Notes: generated from the letters alone by a model not told the origin. Shown: positions 41,581-51,191, counted from the stretch's first letter. The stretch: DNA of 64,000 nt from Streptomyces aurantiogriseus (GCF_014649375.1 NZ_BMSX01000001.1:558001-622000), one strand, 5' to 3'. Translations and numbers: made by a program.

Positions 41581-42348
41581 ATGAACAAGCAGCCGAAGTA
41601 CCGGCAAGTTGCCGACGTCCTGCGCCGCGAGATCGCCAACGGCACCTATGCGCCAGGGGCGCGGCTGCCTTCAGAGAACGACCTGCAGCAGCGTTTCGAT
41701 GCGTCGCGGAACACCATCCGCAACGGCCTAAGCCTGCTGGTCAGTGAGGGGCTCATCTCGTCAAGCCAGGGACTCGGCTATGAGGTCAAGTCTCACGAGG
41801 TGTTCGAACTCAACGCGTCTCGCTTCGAGAACCTGACGTTCCCGCAGAACGGCGACGCGTACAACACGGACGTGACGAACGCGGGACGACGGCCGCACCA
41901 GACGTTCCGTGTCGAGATGCTGCCGGCGTCGCAGGAGATCGCTGAGCGTCTCAAGGTCGAGCCCAGTACGAAGACGGTATTGCGGTTTTGTCATCGCTAT
42001 GTGGACGACGTCCCTTGGTCCACACAGGCGACCTACTATCCGTCGTGGCTGGTCGACGCGTCGCCACGACTGGCTGAGCCCGGAGACATCGCTGAGGGAA
42101 CGACGCGGTACCTGGCTGCTCAGGGCATCGAGCAGGTTGGGTACTTCGATGAAATCGCGGCGCGGATGCCGACACCGGATGAGGCCCGACTGTTGGAGAT
42201 CGGAGCGGGTGTGCCAGTGCTTCTCTGGACGCGAACCGGCTACTCGGCAGACCGCCCTATCCGGTGCACCATCACGACATTCCGGGGGGACCTGAACCGG
42301 ATGAACTACGAGATCGGCGACCTTGCCGCCCGGAGCGATAACACGTGA
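41581..42348 (+). CDS. GntR/UTRA repressor of the AICE (KorSA-like)
   Basis: A 255-residue HutC-subfamily regulator. Residues 1-75 are a GntR winged helix (YRQVADVLRREIANGTYAPG, LPSENDLQQRFDASRNTIRNGL), and residues 95-245 a UTRA ligand domain (EPSTKTVLRFCHRYVDDVPWS, FDEIAARMPTPDEARLLEIG). In AICEs this family represses tra, pra or int genes and its own gene. Inverted copies of a 12-bp site lie in its upstream region. By eye the gene is less GC-rich than its neighbours. GTGA overlap couples it to the GNAT gene. Confidence 0.9.
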   Translation: MNKQPKYRQVADVLRREIANGTYAPGARLPSENDLQQRFDASRNTIRNGLSLLVSEGLISSSQGLGYEVKSHEVFELNASRFENLTFPQNGDAYNTDVTNAGRRPHQTFRVEMLPASQEIAERLKVEPSTKTVLRFCHRYVDDVPWSTQATYYPSWLVDASPRLAEPGDIAEGTTRYLAAQGIEQVGYFDEIAARMPTPDEARLLEIGAGVPVLLWTRTGYSADRPIRCTITTFRGDLNRMNYEIGDLAARSDNT

Positions 42349-42914
42349 TCATCACCCCCGCAGAGCCGCACGACGTGGCCAAGCTGCTGGCCTTCCGTGA
42401 GGAAGCCGCAGCTTGGCTGCGCGGCCTTGGTTCCGACCAGTGGAGCCGCCCGTACCCGGCTGACAAGCTGCTGGCCACGATCGAAGCGGGCACAGTGTTC
42501 ATGCTCCGCGACGGGCACACCACCGCCGGCACCATCACGCTCACCCCGGACGCGGAAGACGGTCTGTGGACTGACGAGGAACTGGCCGAACCGGCGATGT
42601 TCGTCAACAAGCTCACCGTGGCCCGCGAGTACGCCGGGCAGAACCTTGGTGGTCGGCTGCTCGATTGGGCGAGTGACCGGGCGCACCGTGCGGGCGCCCG
42701 GTGGGTTCGGTTGGACGCGTGGACGACGAACGGGGCGCTCCAGCGGTACTACCTCGCCCAGGGCTTCACGTACGTCCGTACGGTCCGGGAGGGCGCTGCG
42801 GTGAACGGTGGCCCACGGGTCTCGGGGTGGCTCGCACAGCGAGCGGCGCGGCCCGCAGATCACGGATTCACGGACCGTACGCCAGCGCCCGCGCGGCTTC
42901 CGTTCGCGGCTTGA
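42345..42914 (+). CDS. GNAT-family N-acetyltransferase
   Basis: A 189-residue acetyl-CoA-dependent acetyltransferase. MFVNKLTVAREYAGQNLGGRLLDWASDRA (about residues 86-114) contains motif A with a QxxGG loop, and WTTNGALQRYYLAQGFTYVRTV near residue 127 is motif B. It is coupled by a 4-bp overlap to the repressor gene. Substrate unknown; pairing of the GntR regulator with an acetyltransferase suggests either modification of a signal or cargo. It is the last gene before attR. Confidence 0.85.
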   Translation: MIITPAEPHDVAKLLAFREEAAAWLRGLGSDQWSRPYPADKLLATIEAGTVFMLRDGHTTAGTITLTPDAEDGLWTDEELAEPAMFVNKLTVAREYAGQNLGGRLLDWASDRAHRAGARWVRLDAWTTNGALQRYYLAQGFTYVRTVREGAAVNGGPRVSGWLAQRAARPADHGFTDRTPAPARLPFAA

Positions 42915-43026
42915 GGTGCCCCTTCCTGGGCGCCTTTGGCCATCCTCTGGCCAACATGGCCACTCTTGTGGGGCGCAACGTGCCGTAGATGCAGGTCAAG
43001 GGCTGTCTGGCCACGCGAAACCGGAT

Positions 43027-43086
43027 GGTCTTGAAAACCGTCGTGGCAGCGATGTCACCGTGGGTTCAAATCCCACCGCCTCCGCA
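43027..43086 (+). repeat. attR, tRNA-Ser 3' fragment
   Basis: Perfect 60-bp copy of 28598-28657, carrying the tRNA-Ser sequence from the anticodon stem to the 3' end. The upstream half of a tRNA is missing, so it is not a functional gene. Similarity with attL continues to 43119 with three mismatches. Confidence 0.95.
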
Positions 43087-43108
43087 GAGGTCATGAGCCT
43101 TGCAGGTC

Positions 43109-43142
43109 AGAAGGGGTGTCTCTCGTGAGAGGCACCCCTTCT
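43109..43142 (+). terminator. strong hairpin after attR, probable original tRNA-Ser terminator
   Basis: AGAAGGGGTG-T-CTCTC pairs with GAGAG-G-CACCCCTTCT with one wobble/mismatch and a tiny loop. The left arm is shared with the attL side; the right arm is not. Confidence 0.65.
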
Positions 43143-43232
43143 GTATGACGTTTGTGCTACATATGACATATGTCGCATTTGGGGATCCTGGGGCCGGGCA
43201 GACCCTGCCCTGTCCCGGGGGCGGAGTGACCT

Positions 43233-44195
43233 GTGCCGGGCCGATCTCCCGACGACACGGACGCGCTGCAAGACCCTGCTCTGTCGCGATCGGTGCTGAG
43301 GGCGGCGGCCGCGGACCCGCGGCACCTGCCCGAAATTCTTGCCTCCTACGCGGTCCGGCACATGGGCCCGGCCGCCGCGCGCTCGGTGACCCGGATGCGC
43401 ACGGAGCACCCTGACGCCGCCCCGGCCGAACTGCGAGCCCTGGCGCTCTCCCGCGGCAAGCGCCAGGTCGTCGCGGAAGGAGCGCTCGTCGGTGGCCCGC
43501 TGCTGATCCTGGCGCCGTTCGCGTTCTGCGCGGCACTGCTCAGCCAGGCGCGTATCTGCCTGGAGCTGGCCGCCCTCGAAGGGCGGGACCCCACCACTCC
43601 CGTCCGCGGCGCCGAACTCATGGTCCTGCAAGGGGTGTACGAGGACGTCGACCAGGCGCGGGCCGTGCTGACGGACCTGTCACTCACTGAAAAGGGCAGG
43701 GCGGGAAAGGGAAGAGGGCGCGTGGCAGTCCTGTGGGGGCTGACGATGCGGATGGCGCGTGTTCTGGGGCTGATCTCGCCGGGGGGTGAGGCGACGACGG
43801 GGGGCCCGGCGCGGTGGTCGGCCCAGGCGGGGCGTTACGCCCTGCTCGGCGTCGTGCTCCTGGTCGCCCTGGTCGCGCCTCTCGTCTGGCTCCCGTACCT
43901 GGGCCTGTCGTACAGCCGGTCCACCGATCACCTTCTGGACCGGGCCACCGCCTTCTACTCAGGCGAGCCGGTGGCTCGGCCACGGCGGACCGCGAGGGTC
44001 GAACCCGAGATGCTGGCGGCCGCTGCCAAAGCTCTCCTCTCGCTGGTGATTCCCCTGGGCCTGATCTTCACCGTGATCCTCGCCGACCTGCGGTTCGCGG
44101 GGAGCAGGTGGCCCGTGCTGGGTATCACCCTGGCCACGGCGTCCTGCGCAGTGGCAGCGGCATGGCAGTGGCGACGCCGCCGCAGGCGGCCGTAG
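43233..44195 (+). CDS. hypothetical integral membrane protein
   Basis: A 320-residue protein with a soluble N-terminus (RSVLRAAAADPRHLPEILASYAVRHMGPAAA) and about five hydrophobic segments: LVGGPLLILAPFAFCAALL (near 95), YALLGVVLLVALVAPLVWLPYLG (near 210), then ALLSLVIPLGLIFTVILADL and LGITLATASCAVAAAWQW near the C-terminus, which ends in an Arg run. GTG start with GGAG upstream. It lies just outside attR, so it is chromosomal. No family is recognised. Confidence 0.7.
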   Translation: MPGRSPDDTDALQDPALSRSVLRAAAADPRHLPEILASYAVRHMGPAAARSVTRMRTEHPDAAPAELRALALSRGKRQVVAEGALVGGPLLILAPFAFCAALLSQARICLELAALEGRDPTTPVRGAELMVLQGVYEDVDQARAVLTDLSLTEKGRAGKGRGRVAVLWGLTMRMARVLGLISPGGEATTGGPARWSAQAGRYALLGVVLLVALVAPLVWLPYLGLSYSRSTDHLLDRATAFYSGEPVARPRRTARVEPEMLAAAAKALLSLVIPLGLIFTVILADLRFAGSRWPVLGITLATASCAVAAAWQWRRRRRRP

Positions 44196-44275
44196 CCGCT
44201 GACGACGGCTCAGGTGAGCGGCCGGGTCCCGGCCGGTCCGACCTGCGGCCTGGCTCACCTGGTGTTCCCCGGTCT

Positions 44276-45157
44276 TCAGGAGTGATGGCCGGTCATCCGT
44301 GCCGCCGACTCCACCGTCGACCGCGCCTCGCGTGCCGTCAGGCCCGTCCGTACGGCCGCGTCGACCAGGACGTCGGCCAGTTCCGGTCCTATTCCGTCCT
44401 CGTACGCCCGGCAGGCCGCCCAGAACAGCCGGGTGTTGCGCTGGCCCTCGTGGGCGGCGAGCACGAACTGGATCAGGCCGCGGCCGTGGGCGCCGCCGGC
44501 CGCGGAGAGCGGGGCGGAGTGGTGCTTGCGGGGTGGGGGCAGCAGGAGGCGCAGCAGGGCGCGGGGACAGGGCGCCGGGGCGAGGTGGGCGGTGCCGGGG
44601 GCGGTGGCGTACACGCCGTGGTCGGTGCGGGAGCCGGGGCCGACCAGGTAGCCGCCGGCGCCGCGGATGTCGATGCCGGGGGCGAGGCGGCCGGCCGAGT
44701 TGGGGACGACGACGTCCGGTGGGCCGGTGAGCCAGAGGTGGCGGCCGCCGGAGGGGGTGAGGACGACGACGGTGGGCGGGATCGTGAACAGGTGGCGCAG
44801 GGCCAGTTCGCGCAGGGCGGTCGAGGAGTCGGCGCCGGACTTGGTGTCCAGGTCGACGCCGATCAGGTGGTGCGGGGGCAGGCCGCAGGCGATGCCGTAG
44901 CCGGTGGCCCAGGGGGCGGCGGCGAAGAGCTCGCGGATGCGTGCCGGGTCGGTGGAGGCGTCGTGGACGCCGTGGCCGGGGCGGCCGCACTCCCCGTGGC
45001 AGGGCGGGGCGGTGGGGTCGTCGCGGTGGGGGGAGCGCAGGGCCGGGAGCTTCGTCCGGGACAGGGGGATGACGGCCAGGCCGCGTTCGGCGGCCGACAG
45101 GGCGTGGGCGAGGGCCAGCGTGGTGGCCTGCCGGGGGTACCGGTCGGTGGTGGCCAT
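44276..45157 (-). CDS. bifunctional DNA primase/polymerase domain protein
   Basis: A 293-residue chromosomal prim-pol. ALAHALSAAERGLAVIPLSRTKLPAL is the family start, CHGECGRPGHGVHDA near residue 58 the Cys/His loop, HLIGVDLDTKSGAD near residue 105 carries the catalytic DxD, and SGGRHLWLTGP near residue 145 the His motif. GAGGYLVGPGS near residue 175 follows. Unlike the copy at 22.2 kb its active site looks intact. It is probably a relic or relative of element replication genes retained in the chromosome. Confidence 0.85.
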   Translation of the reverse strand: MATTDRYPRQATTLALAHALSAAERGLAVIPLSRTKLPALRSPHRDDPTAPPCHGECGRPGHGVHDASTDPARIRELFAAAPWATGYGIACGLPPHHLIGVDLDTKSGADSSTALRELALRHLFTIPPTVVVLTPSGGRHLWLTGPPDVVVPNSAGRLAPGIDIRGAGGYLVGPGSRTDHGVYATAPGTAHLAPAPCPRALLRLLLPPPRKHHSAPLSAAGGAHGRGLIQFVLAAHEGQRNTRLFWAACRAYEDGIGPELADVLVDAAVRTGLTAREARSTVESAARMTGHHS

Positions 45158-45320
45158 GGCTCTATGTTCGTACACGCGTTCGAAAAAGGGAAGGGGGTCC
45201 GGGGTGGCGCGCCAGGGGTGGATCGGCCGGAGATGTGCCGGGGTGGTGGGTGGTCACGCGTCTGTGCGGCGGTGCTTCCGTGCCGCCGGGCAGGTGTGTT
45301 CGTCCGCCCGTCCCGTGACC

Positions 45321-45353
45321 TTGACAGGCGCAGGTATCTGACGGACAGTCAGA
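45321..45353 (+). promoter_or_regulatory. promoter -35 and 17-bp dyad before the chsH2-like gene
   Basis: A consensus -35 TTGACA (45321-45326) is followed by TCTGAC-GGACA-GTCAGA (45337-45353), a 6-bp-arm dyad overlapping the expected -10 area, 43 bp before the start codon. This placement suits a TetR-type repressor. The -10 itself is weak (around 45344). Confidence 0.6.
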
Positions 45354-45396
45354 AACCGTCCGTCCTCCGTTACGGGCCTGCGAAAGGAGTACGGCC

Positions 45397-46329
45397 GTGG
45401 ACGAGGTGGCCGTGGACGACGCGTGGGCGGCACGCCTGAAGGCCTACGAGGGCCGGCCGGCCGCCGTCGCCGGCGTCGGCAGGGACCCGGTCAACGCCCC
45501 CATGATCCGGCACTGGTGCGAGGCGATGGGCGACACCAACCCGGCGTACACCGGACCCGGCGCCATCGCACCGCCCACCATGCTCCAGGCGTGGACCATG
45601 GGCGGCCTCGGCGGCCACACGAGCCGCGCGCGGGCCTACGAGGAGCTGCTCGCCCTCCTCGACGAGGCGGGCTGCACCGCCGTCGTCGCCACCGACTGCG
45701 AGCAGGAGTACGTCCGTCCCCTGCGGCCCGGCGACGAGGTCGCCTTCGACTCGGTGATCGAGTCGGTGTCGGAGCGCAAGACGACCAGGCTGGGCACCGG
45801 GTACTTCGTCACGACCCGGACGGACGTGCGCGTGGACGGCGAGTTGGCCGGCACCCACCGCTTCCGCATCCTCAAGTACGCGCCCGCGCACCGGAAACCG
45901 AAGGAGCGCCGCCCCCGCCCGGTGATCAACCGCGACAACGCCGGCTTCTGGGACGGCGTACGCGAGCACCGCCTCCTCATCCAGCGCTGCACCGCCTGCG
46001 CCACCCTCCGCTTCCCCTGGCTGCCCGGCTGCAGCACCTGCGGCGCACCGGAGTGGGACACGGTCGAGGCGAGCGGCGAGGGCACCGTCTTCTCGTACGT
46101 CGTGATGCACCACCCGCCCTTCCCCGCCTTCACCGCATCCGATCACGCCGCTGACGCGGCCGGCCCTTACGCCGTCGCGCTGGTCGAACTCGCCGAGGGG
46201 GTGCGGATGGTGAGCAACGTCGTCGGTGTGCCGTACGACAAGGTCCGCATCGGGATGCCGGTGCGGCTCGAATTCCGGCGGTACGACGAGGAGTTGGTGC
46301 TGCCGGTTTTCCAGGGGGTGGCGGCGTGA
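45397..46329 (+). CDS. chsH2: MaoC/DUF35 fusion, ChsH2-like enoyl-CoA hydratase subunit
   Basis: A 310-residue two-domain protein matching mycobacterial ChsH2 in length and order. Residues 15-165 are a MaoC hot-dog domain (MIRHWCEAMGDTNPAYTG, APPTMLQAW). Residues 175-300 are a DUF35 domain with zinc ribbon CTAC and CSTC (near residues 205 and 218) and an OB-fold (GTVFSYVVMHHPPFPAF). In M. tuberculosis ChsH1-ChsH2 hydrates a C3 steroid side-chain enoyl-CoA, and the DUF35 domain binds the aldolase Ltp2. AAAGGAG lies 7 nt before the GTG. The next two genes overlap by 4 bp and match the same pathway. The actual substrate in this organism is unknown. Confidence 0.85.
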   Translation: MDEVAVDDAWAARLKAYEGRPAAVAGVGRDPVNAPMIRHWCEAMGDTNPAYTGPGAIAPPTMLQAWTMGGLGGHTSRARAYEELLALLDEAGCTAVVATDCEQEYVRPLRPGDEVAFDSVIESVSERKTTRLGTGYFVTTRTDVRVDGELAGTHRFRILKYAPAHRKPKERRPRPVINRDNAGFWDGVREHRLLIQRCTACATLRFPWLPGCSTCGAPEWDTVEASGEGTVFSYVVMHHPPFPAFTASDHAADAAGPYAVALVELAEGVRMVSNVVGVPYDKVRIGMPVRLEFRRYDEELVLPVFQGVAA

Positions 46330-46745
46330 GGGTCGGGGAGGAGCTGCGGCCGCTGGAGGTCCCGATCACCCGGACCCTGATCGTCGCCGGTGCCCTCGCC
46401 TCGCGCGACTACCAGGACGTGCACCACGACCCGGAGGCCGCCCGCGCGAAGGGCTCTCCGGACGTCTTCATGAACATCCTCACCACCAACGGCCTGGTCG
46501 GCCGCTACATCACCGACCACTTCGGACCGACGGCGGTGCTCCGGAAGGTCGCCATCCGGCTCGGCGCCCCCAACCACCCGGGCGACACGATGGTGTTGCG
46601 CGGCACGGTCGAGACGGTGGACGGGGATACGGCGGTGGTACGGGTCCTCGGGGAGAACGGCAGGGGACGGCACGTCACCGGCACGGTCACGGTCACCGTC
46701 CCGGAGGGGGAGCGGGACGTACGTACGGGCGGGGGCGCGGGATGA
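46326..46745 (+). CDS. chsH1: MaoC-type hydratase, ChsH1-like
   Basis: A 139-residue hot-dog hydratase. ASRDYQDVHHDPEAARAKGSPDVF near residue 26 holds the hydratase Asp and His (DxxHxD). FGPTAVLRKVAIRLGAPNHPGDTM near residue 62 completes the fold. Length and order (after chsH2, before ltp2) match mycobacterial chsH1. GTG start within a GTGA overlap. It should form the catalytic half of a heteromer with the upstream protein. Confidence 0.87.
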   Translation: MRVGEELRPLEVPITRTLIVAGALASRDYQDVHHDPEAARAKGSPDVFMNILTTNGLVGRYITDHFGPTAVLRKVAIRLGAPNHPGDTMVLRGTVETVDGDTAVVRVLGENGRGRHVTGTVTVTVPEGERDVRTGGGAG

Positions 46746-47908
46746 GCGTGCGGGGGCGGGACTCCCTCGGCGGGCGGGCGGCGATCGCCGGCATCGGGGC
46801 CACGGAGTTCTCCAAGGACTCGGGGCGCAGTGAGCTGAGGCTGGCGGTGGAGGCGGTCCGGGCGGCGCTGGACGACGCCGGGCTGCGGCCCACGGACGTG
46901 GACGGGCTGGTGACGTTCACCATGGACACCAGCCCGGAGATCACCGTGGCCCAGGCCTGCGGCATGGGCGAGCTGTCCTTCTTCTCCCGTGTCCACTACG
47001 GCGGCGGCGCGGCCTGCGCCACCGTCCAGCAGGCGGCGCTCGCCGTCGCCACCGGGGTGGCCGAGGTCGTCGTCTGCTACCGCGCCTTCAACGAGCGCTC
47101 GGGGCGGAGATTCGGCTCGGGGGTACGGCACCGGGAACCGACGGCCGAGGGAGCCGCGCTCGGCTGGTCCCTCCCCTACGGGCTGCTCACCCCGGCCTCC
47201 TGGGTGGCGATGGCGGCACAGCGGTACCTGTACGCGTACGGGCTGACCCCGGAGGCGTTCGGGCCCGTGGCCGTCACGGCGCGTCGGTACGCGGCGGCCA
47301 ATCCGGCGGCGTACTTCCACGGCCGGCCGATCACCCTCGCCGACCACGCGGCCTCCCGCTGGATCGCCGAGCCGCTGCGGCTGCTGGACTGCTGCCAGGA
47401 GACGGACGGCGGCCAGGCGCTGGTCGTCACCTCGGTGGAGCGGGCCCGCGACCTGCCGCGTCCGCCGGCCGTGATCGCCGCGGCCGCCCAGGGCGCCGGC
47501 CGGGCCCAGGAGCAGATGACCAGCTTCTACCGCGACGACCTCACCGGCCTGCCGGAGATGGGCGTGGTCGCCCGTCAGCTGTGGCGGACCTCCGGCCTCG
47601 CGCCCGCCGACATCGACGTGGGGATCCTGTACGACCACTTCACCCCGTTCGTGCTGATGCAACTGGAGGAGTTCGGCTTCTGCCCGCCCGGTGAGGCCGC
47701 CGCCTACGCGGCCGAGGACCATCTCCCCCTCAACACCCACGGCGGCCAGCTCGGCGAGGCCTACCTCCACGGCATGAACGGCATCGCGGAGGCGGTACGG
47801 CAGCTGCGGGGCACGTCCGTGAACCAGATCCCGGGCGCGGCCCGGACGCTGGTGACGGCGGGCACGGGGGTGCCGACGTCGGGGCTGGTCCTGGTGGCCG
47901 ACGGCTGA
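46742..47908 (+). CDS. ltp2: thiolase-fold lipid-transfer protein / steroid aldolase, Ltp2-like
   Basis: A 388-residue thiolase-superfamily protein, the length of mycobacterial Ltp2, which performs the retro-aldol step releasing propionyl-CoA from the C17 steroid side chain. It starts AAIAGIGATEFSKDSGRSEL. YGGGAACATVQQAALAVATG near residue 86 replaces the thiolase Cys loop. LYDHFTPFVLMQLEEFGF near residue 300 and NTHGGQLGEAYLHGMNGIAEA near residue 330 are Ltp2-like active-site regions. ATG overlaps the chsH1-like stop. No degradation genes for the steroid rings are in the window. Confidence 0.85.
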   Translation: MSVRGRDSLGGRAAIAGIGATEFSKDSGRSELRLAVEAVRAALDDAGLRPTDVDGLVTFTMDTSPEITVAQACGMGELSFFSRVHYGGGAACATVQQAALAVATGVAEVVVCYRAFNERSGRRFGSGVRHREPTAEGAALGWSLPYGLLTPASWVAMAAQRYLYAYGLTPEAFGPVAVTARRYAAANPAAYFHGRPITLADHAASRWIAEPLRLLDCCQETDGGQALVVTSVERARDLPRPPAVIAAAAQGAGRAQEQMTSFYRDDLTGLPEMGVVARQLWRTSGLAPADIDVGILYDHFTPFVLMQLEEFGFCPPGEAAAYAAEDHLPLNTHGGQLGEAYLHGMNGIAEAVRQLRGTSVNQIPGAARTLVTAGTGVPTSGLVLVADG

Positions 47909-48147
47909 GCCCGCACCCCGGGCCCCGCACACGCCCTCCCACACACCCGCCCCTGCCCCCCGGCTCTCCGCCTCTCGTACGCCCTGCTGCGGACGGCCCA
48001 ACCCCCAGGGGTCATCCCGCAGTAGACGCCGCCCCTTCGTCCACCTTCAGGAGGTGGAGCCGGTACGACCCCTACAACCTGAGGCGGACTCTGCTTCGGC
48101 ACCTGCGGCCGATCCGCCGCACAGGGGTCCGCTCCTAGCGTGGAGCC

Positions 48148-48696
48148 ATGACCACACCCGTCTGCACCCGCGCTTCGAACGGCATGACGCGGCCTTCCCC
48201 GTACCCGTCCTTCGCGTCGTACGTCAGGGCCCGTCAGCCGGTGCTGCTGCGTACCGCCCGGTCGCTGACCGCGAACCCGAGCGACGCGGAGGACCTGCTG
48301 CAGACCGCGCTCACCAAGACGTACGTCGCGTGGGAGCGGATCGAGGACCACCGGGCGCTCGACGGCTATGTCCGCCGGGCCCTGCTGAACACGCGCACCT
48401 CGCAGTGGCGCAAGCGCAAGGTGGACGAGTTCGCCTGCGACGAGCTGCCCGAGCCCGAGCCGCAGCCGGGCGACGACGACCCGGCCGAGCAGCAGGCACT
48501 GCACGACGCGATGTGGCGGGCGATCATGAGACTGCCCGCCCGGCAGCGCGCGATGGTCGTCCTCAGGTACTACGAGGATCTGAGCGAGGTCCAGACGGCG
48601 GAGGTTCTCGGCGTCTCGGTCGGCACGGTGAAGTCGGCGGTGTCCCGGGCCCTCGGCAAGCTCCGCGAGGACCCTGAGCTGGACGTTGTTCGATAA
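48148..48696 (+). CDS. SigE-family ECF RNA polymerase sigma factor
   Basis: A 182-residue sigma-70 family protein. Region 2 is LLRTARSLTANPSDAEDLLQTALTKTYVAWERI (about residues 35-67), an acidic linker follows (CDELPEPEPQPGDDDP), and region 4 is LPARQRAMVVLRYYEDLSEVQTAEVLGVSVGTVKSAVSRALGKL (about 131-174). This is the actinobacterial SigE/SACE subfamily. No anti-sigma gene is adjacent, which is unusual for ECFs but common in this subfamily. An in-frame ATG 12 codons in is an alternative start. Confidence 0.88.
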   Translation: MTTPVCTRASNGMTRPSPYPSFASYVRARQPVLLRTARSLTANPSDAEDLLQTALTKTYVAWERIEDHRALDGYVRRALLNTRTSQWRKRKVDEFACDELPEPEPQPGDDDPAEQQALHDAMWRAIMRLPARQRAMVVLRYYEDLSEVQTAEVLGVSVGTVKSAVSRALGKLREDPELDVVR

Positions 48697-48730
48697 CGCG
48701 CCCAAGTGGGGATTTGACGAGCGCTTTAAA

Positions 48731-48777
48731 GTGACCTGATCGATCGTCGCTCCCTAGTGACATACCGCGCGGTATGT
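48731..48777 (+). promoter_or_regulatory. promoter with 18-bp perfect palindrome upstream of acyl-CoA synthetase
   Basis: ACATACCGCGCGGTATGT (48760-48777) is a perfect 18-bp palindrome. A possible promoter precedes it: GTGACC (48731-48736) and TAGTGA (48755-48760) with about 18 bp between. The palindrome would cover the start-point region, a classical repressor site, 62 bp before the chosen start codon. Confidence 0.7.
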
Positions 48778-48839
48778 GCGCAGAATCAGCGCAACCGTTA
48801 CCACCGCGTAGGCAATGTCGCCGCACCTGGGAGGACGCC

Positions 48840-50490
<1,651 letters not shown>

Positions 50491-50498
<8 letters not shown>

Positions 50499-51065
50499 CC
50501 TTCGCTGGGTCCTGTTCAGAGCCCCTGGCAACCGCTGGGGGCTTTGTGCGTCGCCCTTTGTCGAGGGCTTCTCTTATCTCTGGTACGGCGTCGACCGGGC
50601 CCTCAAGGACGTGTCCGATTCCTGAGCCGCTGTGTGTGGTGCATGTCCAGGCTCTCCAGCTCCTCTGGGTCGACCCACCGGAGCTCTGTCGACTCATTCG
50701 AGATCGTCAGGGACCCGCCGGCGACGCGGGCTCGGAAGCACACGTTGAACTGTCGGCGCACTTCCCCCCTCGCAGTACGCGATCACATGCCGGGGGTCGG
50801 TATACGTGCCGACGAGACCCGTGACCTCAATGTCCAGGCCGGTCTCTTCCTCGACCTCTCGCACGGCCGGGCCGGGCAAACTGTCGGTCATCTCCATGCC
50901 TCCACCCGGCAGTGCCCACTTCCCCGAGTCGGACCGGCGCTGAAGGAGAATGCGCCCCTCGTCGTCCGTGACGACTGCTGACGCGGCCACAGCCAAGCTG
51001 TTCGGCGCTTGTGATGGCTTGCTGCGGCAGTACTTCCCCAAGGGCACCGACCTCGCCGTCCACAC
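50491..51065 (-). pseudogene. NUDIX hydrolase pseudogene with two frameshifts
   Basis: The NUDIX box GPAVREVEEETGLDIEVTG and flanks VVTDDEGRILLQRRSDSGKWALPGGGMEM are intact in one frame up to about 50770. A run of six C on the + strand (50763-50768) then has one base too many; shifting frame restores EVRRQFNVCFRARVAGGSL and LRWVDPEELESLDMHHTQRLR. Near 50620 a second extra base occurs, after which IGHVLEGPVDAVPEIREAL follows to the stop at 50491. The 5' end is cut by an IS30 remnant. The 3' end overlaps the acyl-CoA synthetase end by 8 bp. Confidence 0.85.
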
Positions 51066-51191
51066 CCGCGAGCGCCTCTACGCCGTGAACAGCCGCTCTC
51101 GCAAAACACTCGGCTGGGAAACCCCAGCCGAGCGCCTGCATAAACTGCTCGCGGTCTGATCAACCGACCGCGTGTTGCAACGACCCCTGGA
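50995..51191 (+). mobile_element. IS30-family transposase C-terminal remnant
   Basis: Bases about 51000-51159 encode LLRQYFPKGTDLAVHTRERL and SRKTLGWETPAERLHKLLAV, the typical C-terminus of IS30 transposases (LRxYFPKGTDLS, RPRKxLGWxTPAE). The catalytic core is missing. After the stop, TGTTGCAACGACCCCT (about 51174-51189) resembles the IS30-type terminal inverted repeat. The remnant directly abuts the 5' end of the NUDIX pseudogene. Confidence 0.75.

Larger units (their letters stand above)
28598..43086. mobile_element. actinomycete integrative and conjugative element (AICE) in tRNA-Ser
   Basis: A 14.43-kb element lies between perfect 60-bp direct repeats at 28598-28657 and 43027-43086 that correspond to the 3' part of tRNA-Ser. 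It has every AICE module: integrase and Xis beside the tRNA end, primase/polymerase plus DUF3631 ATPase for replication, FtsK/TraB for transfer, Spd-like membrane proteins, small conserved RRQRL and DUF6284-type proteins, and a GntR/UTRA repressor. No module looks broken, so it may be active. From memory, the S. coelicolor element AICESco3997 lies in the corresponding region. Confidence 0.93.

Noticed and set aside
43027..43086. A second tRNA-Ser gene
   Set aside because: Only the 3' part from the anticodon stem is present; there is no matching acceptor 5' strand or D-arm upstream, so it is the attR copy.
48001..48147. A leader peptide or terminator after the ltp2-like gene
   Set aside because: I looked for a stem and for a short frame with a ribosome site and found neither convincing.
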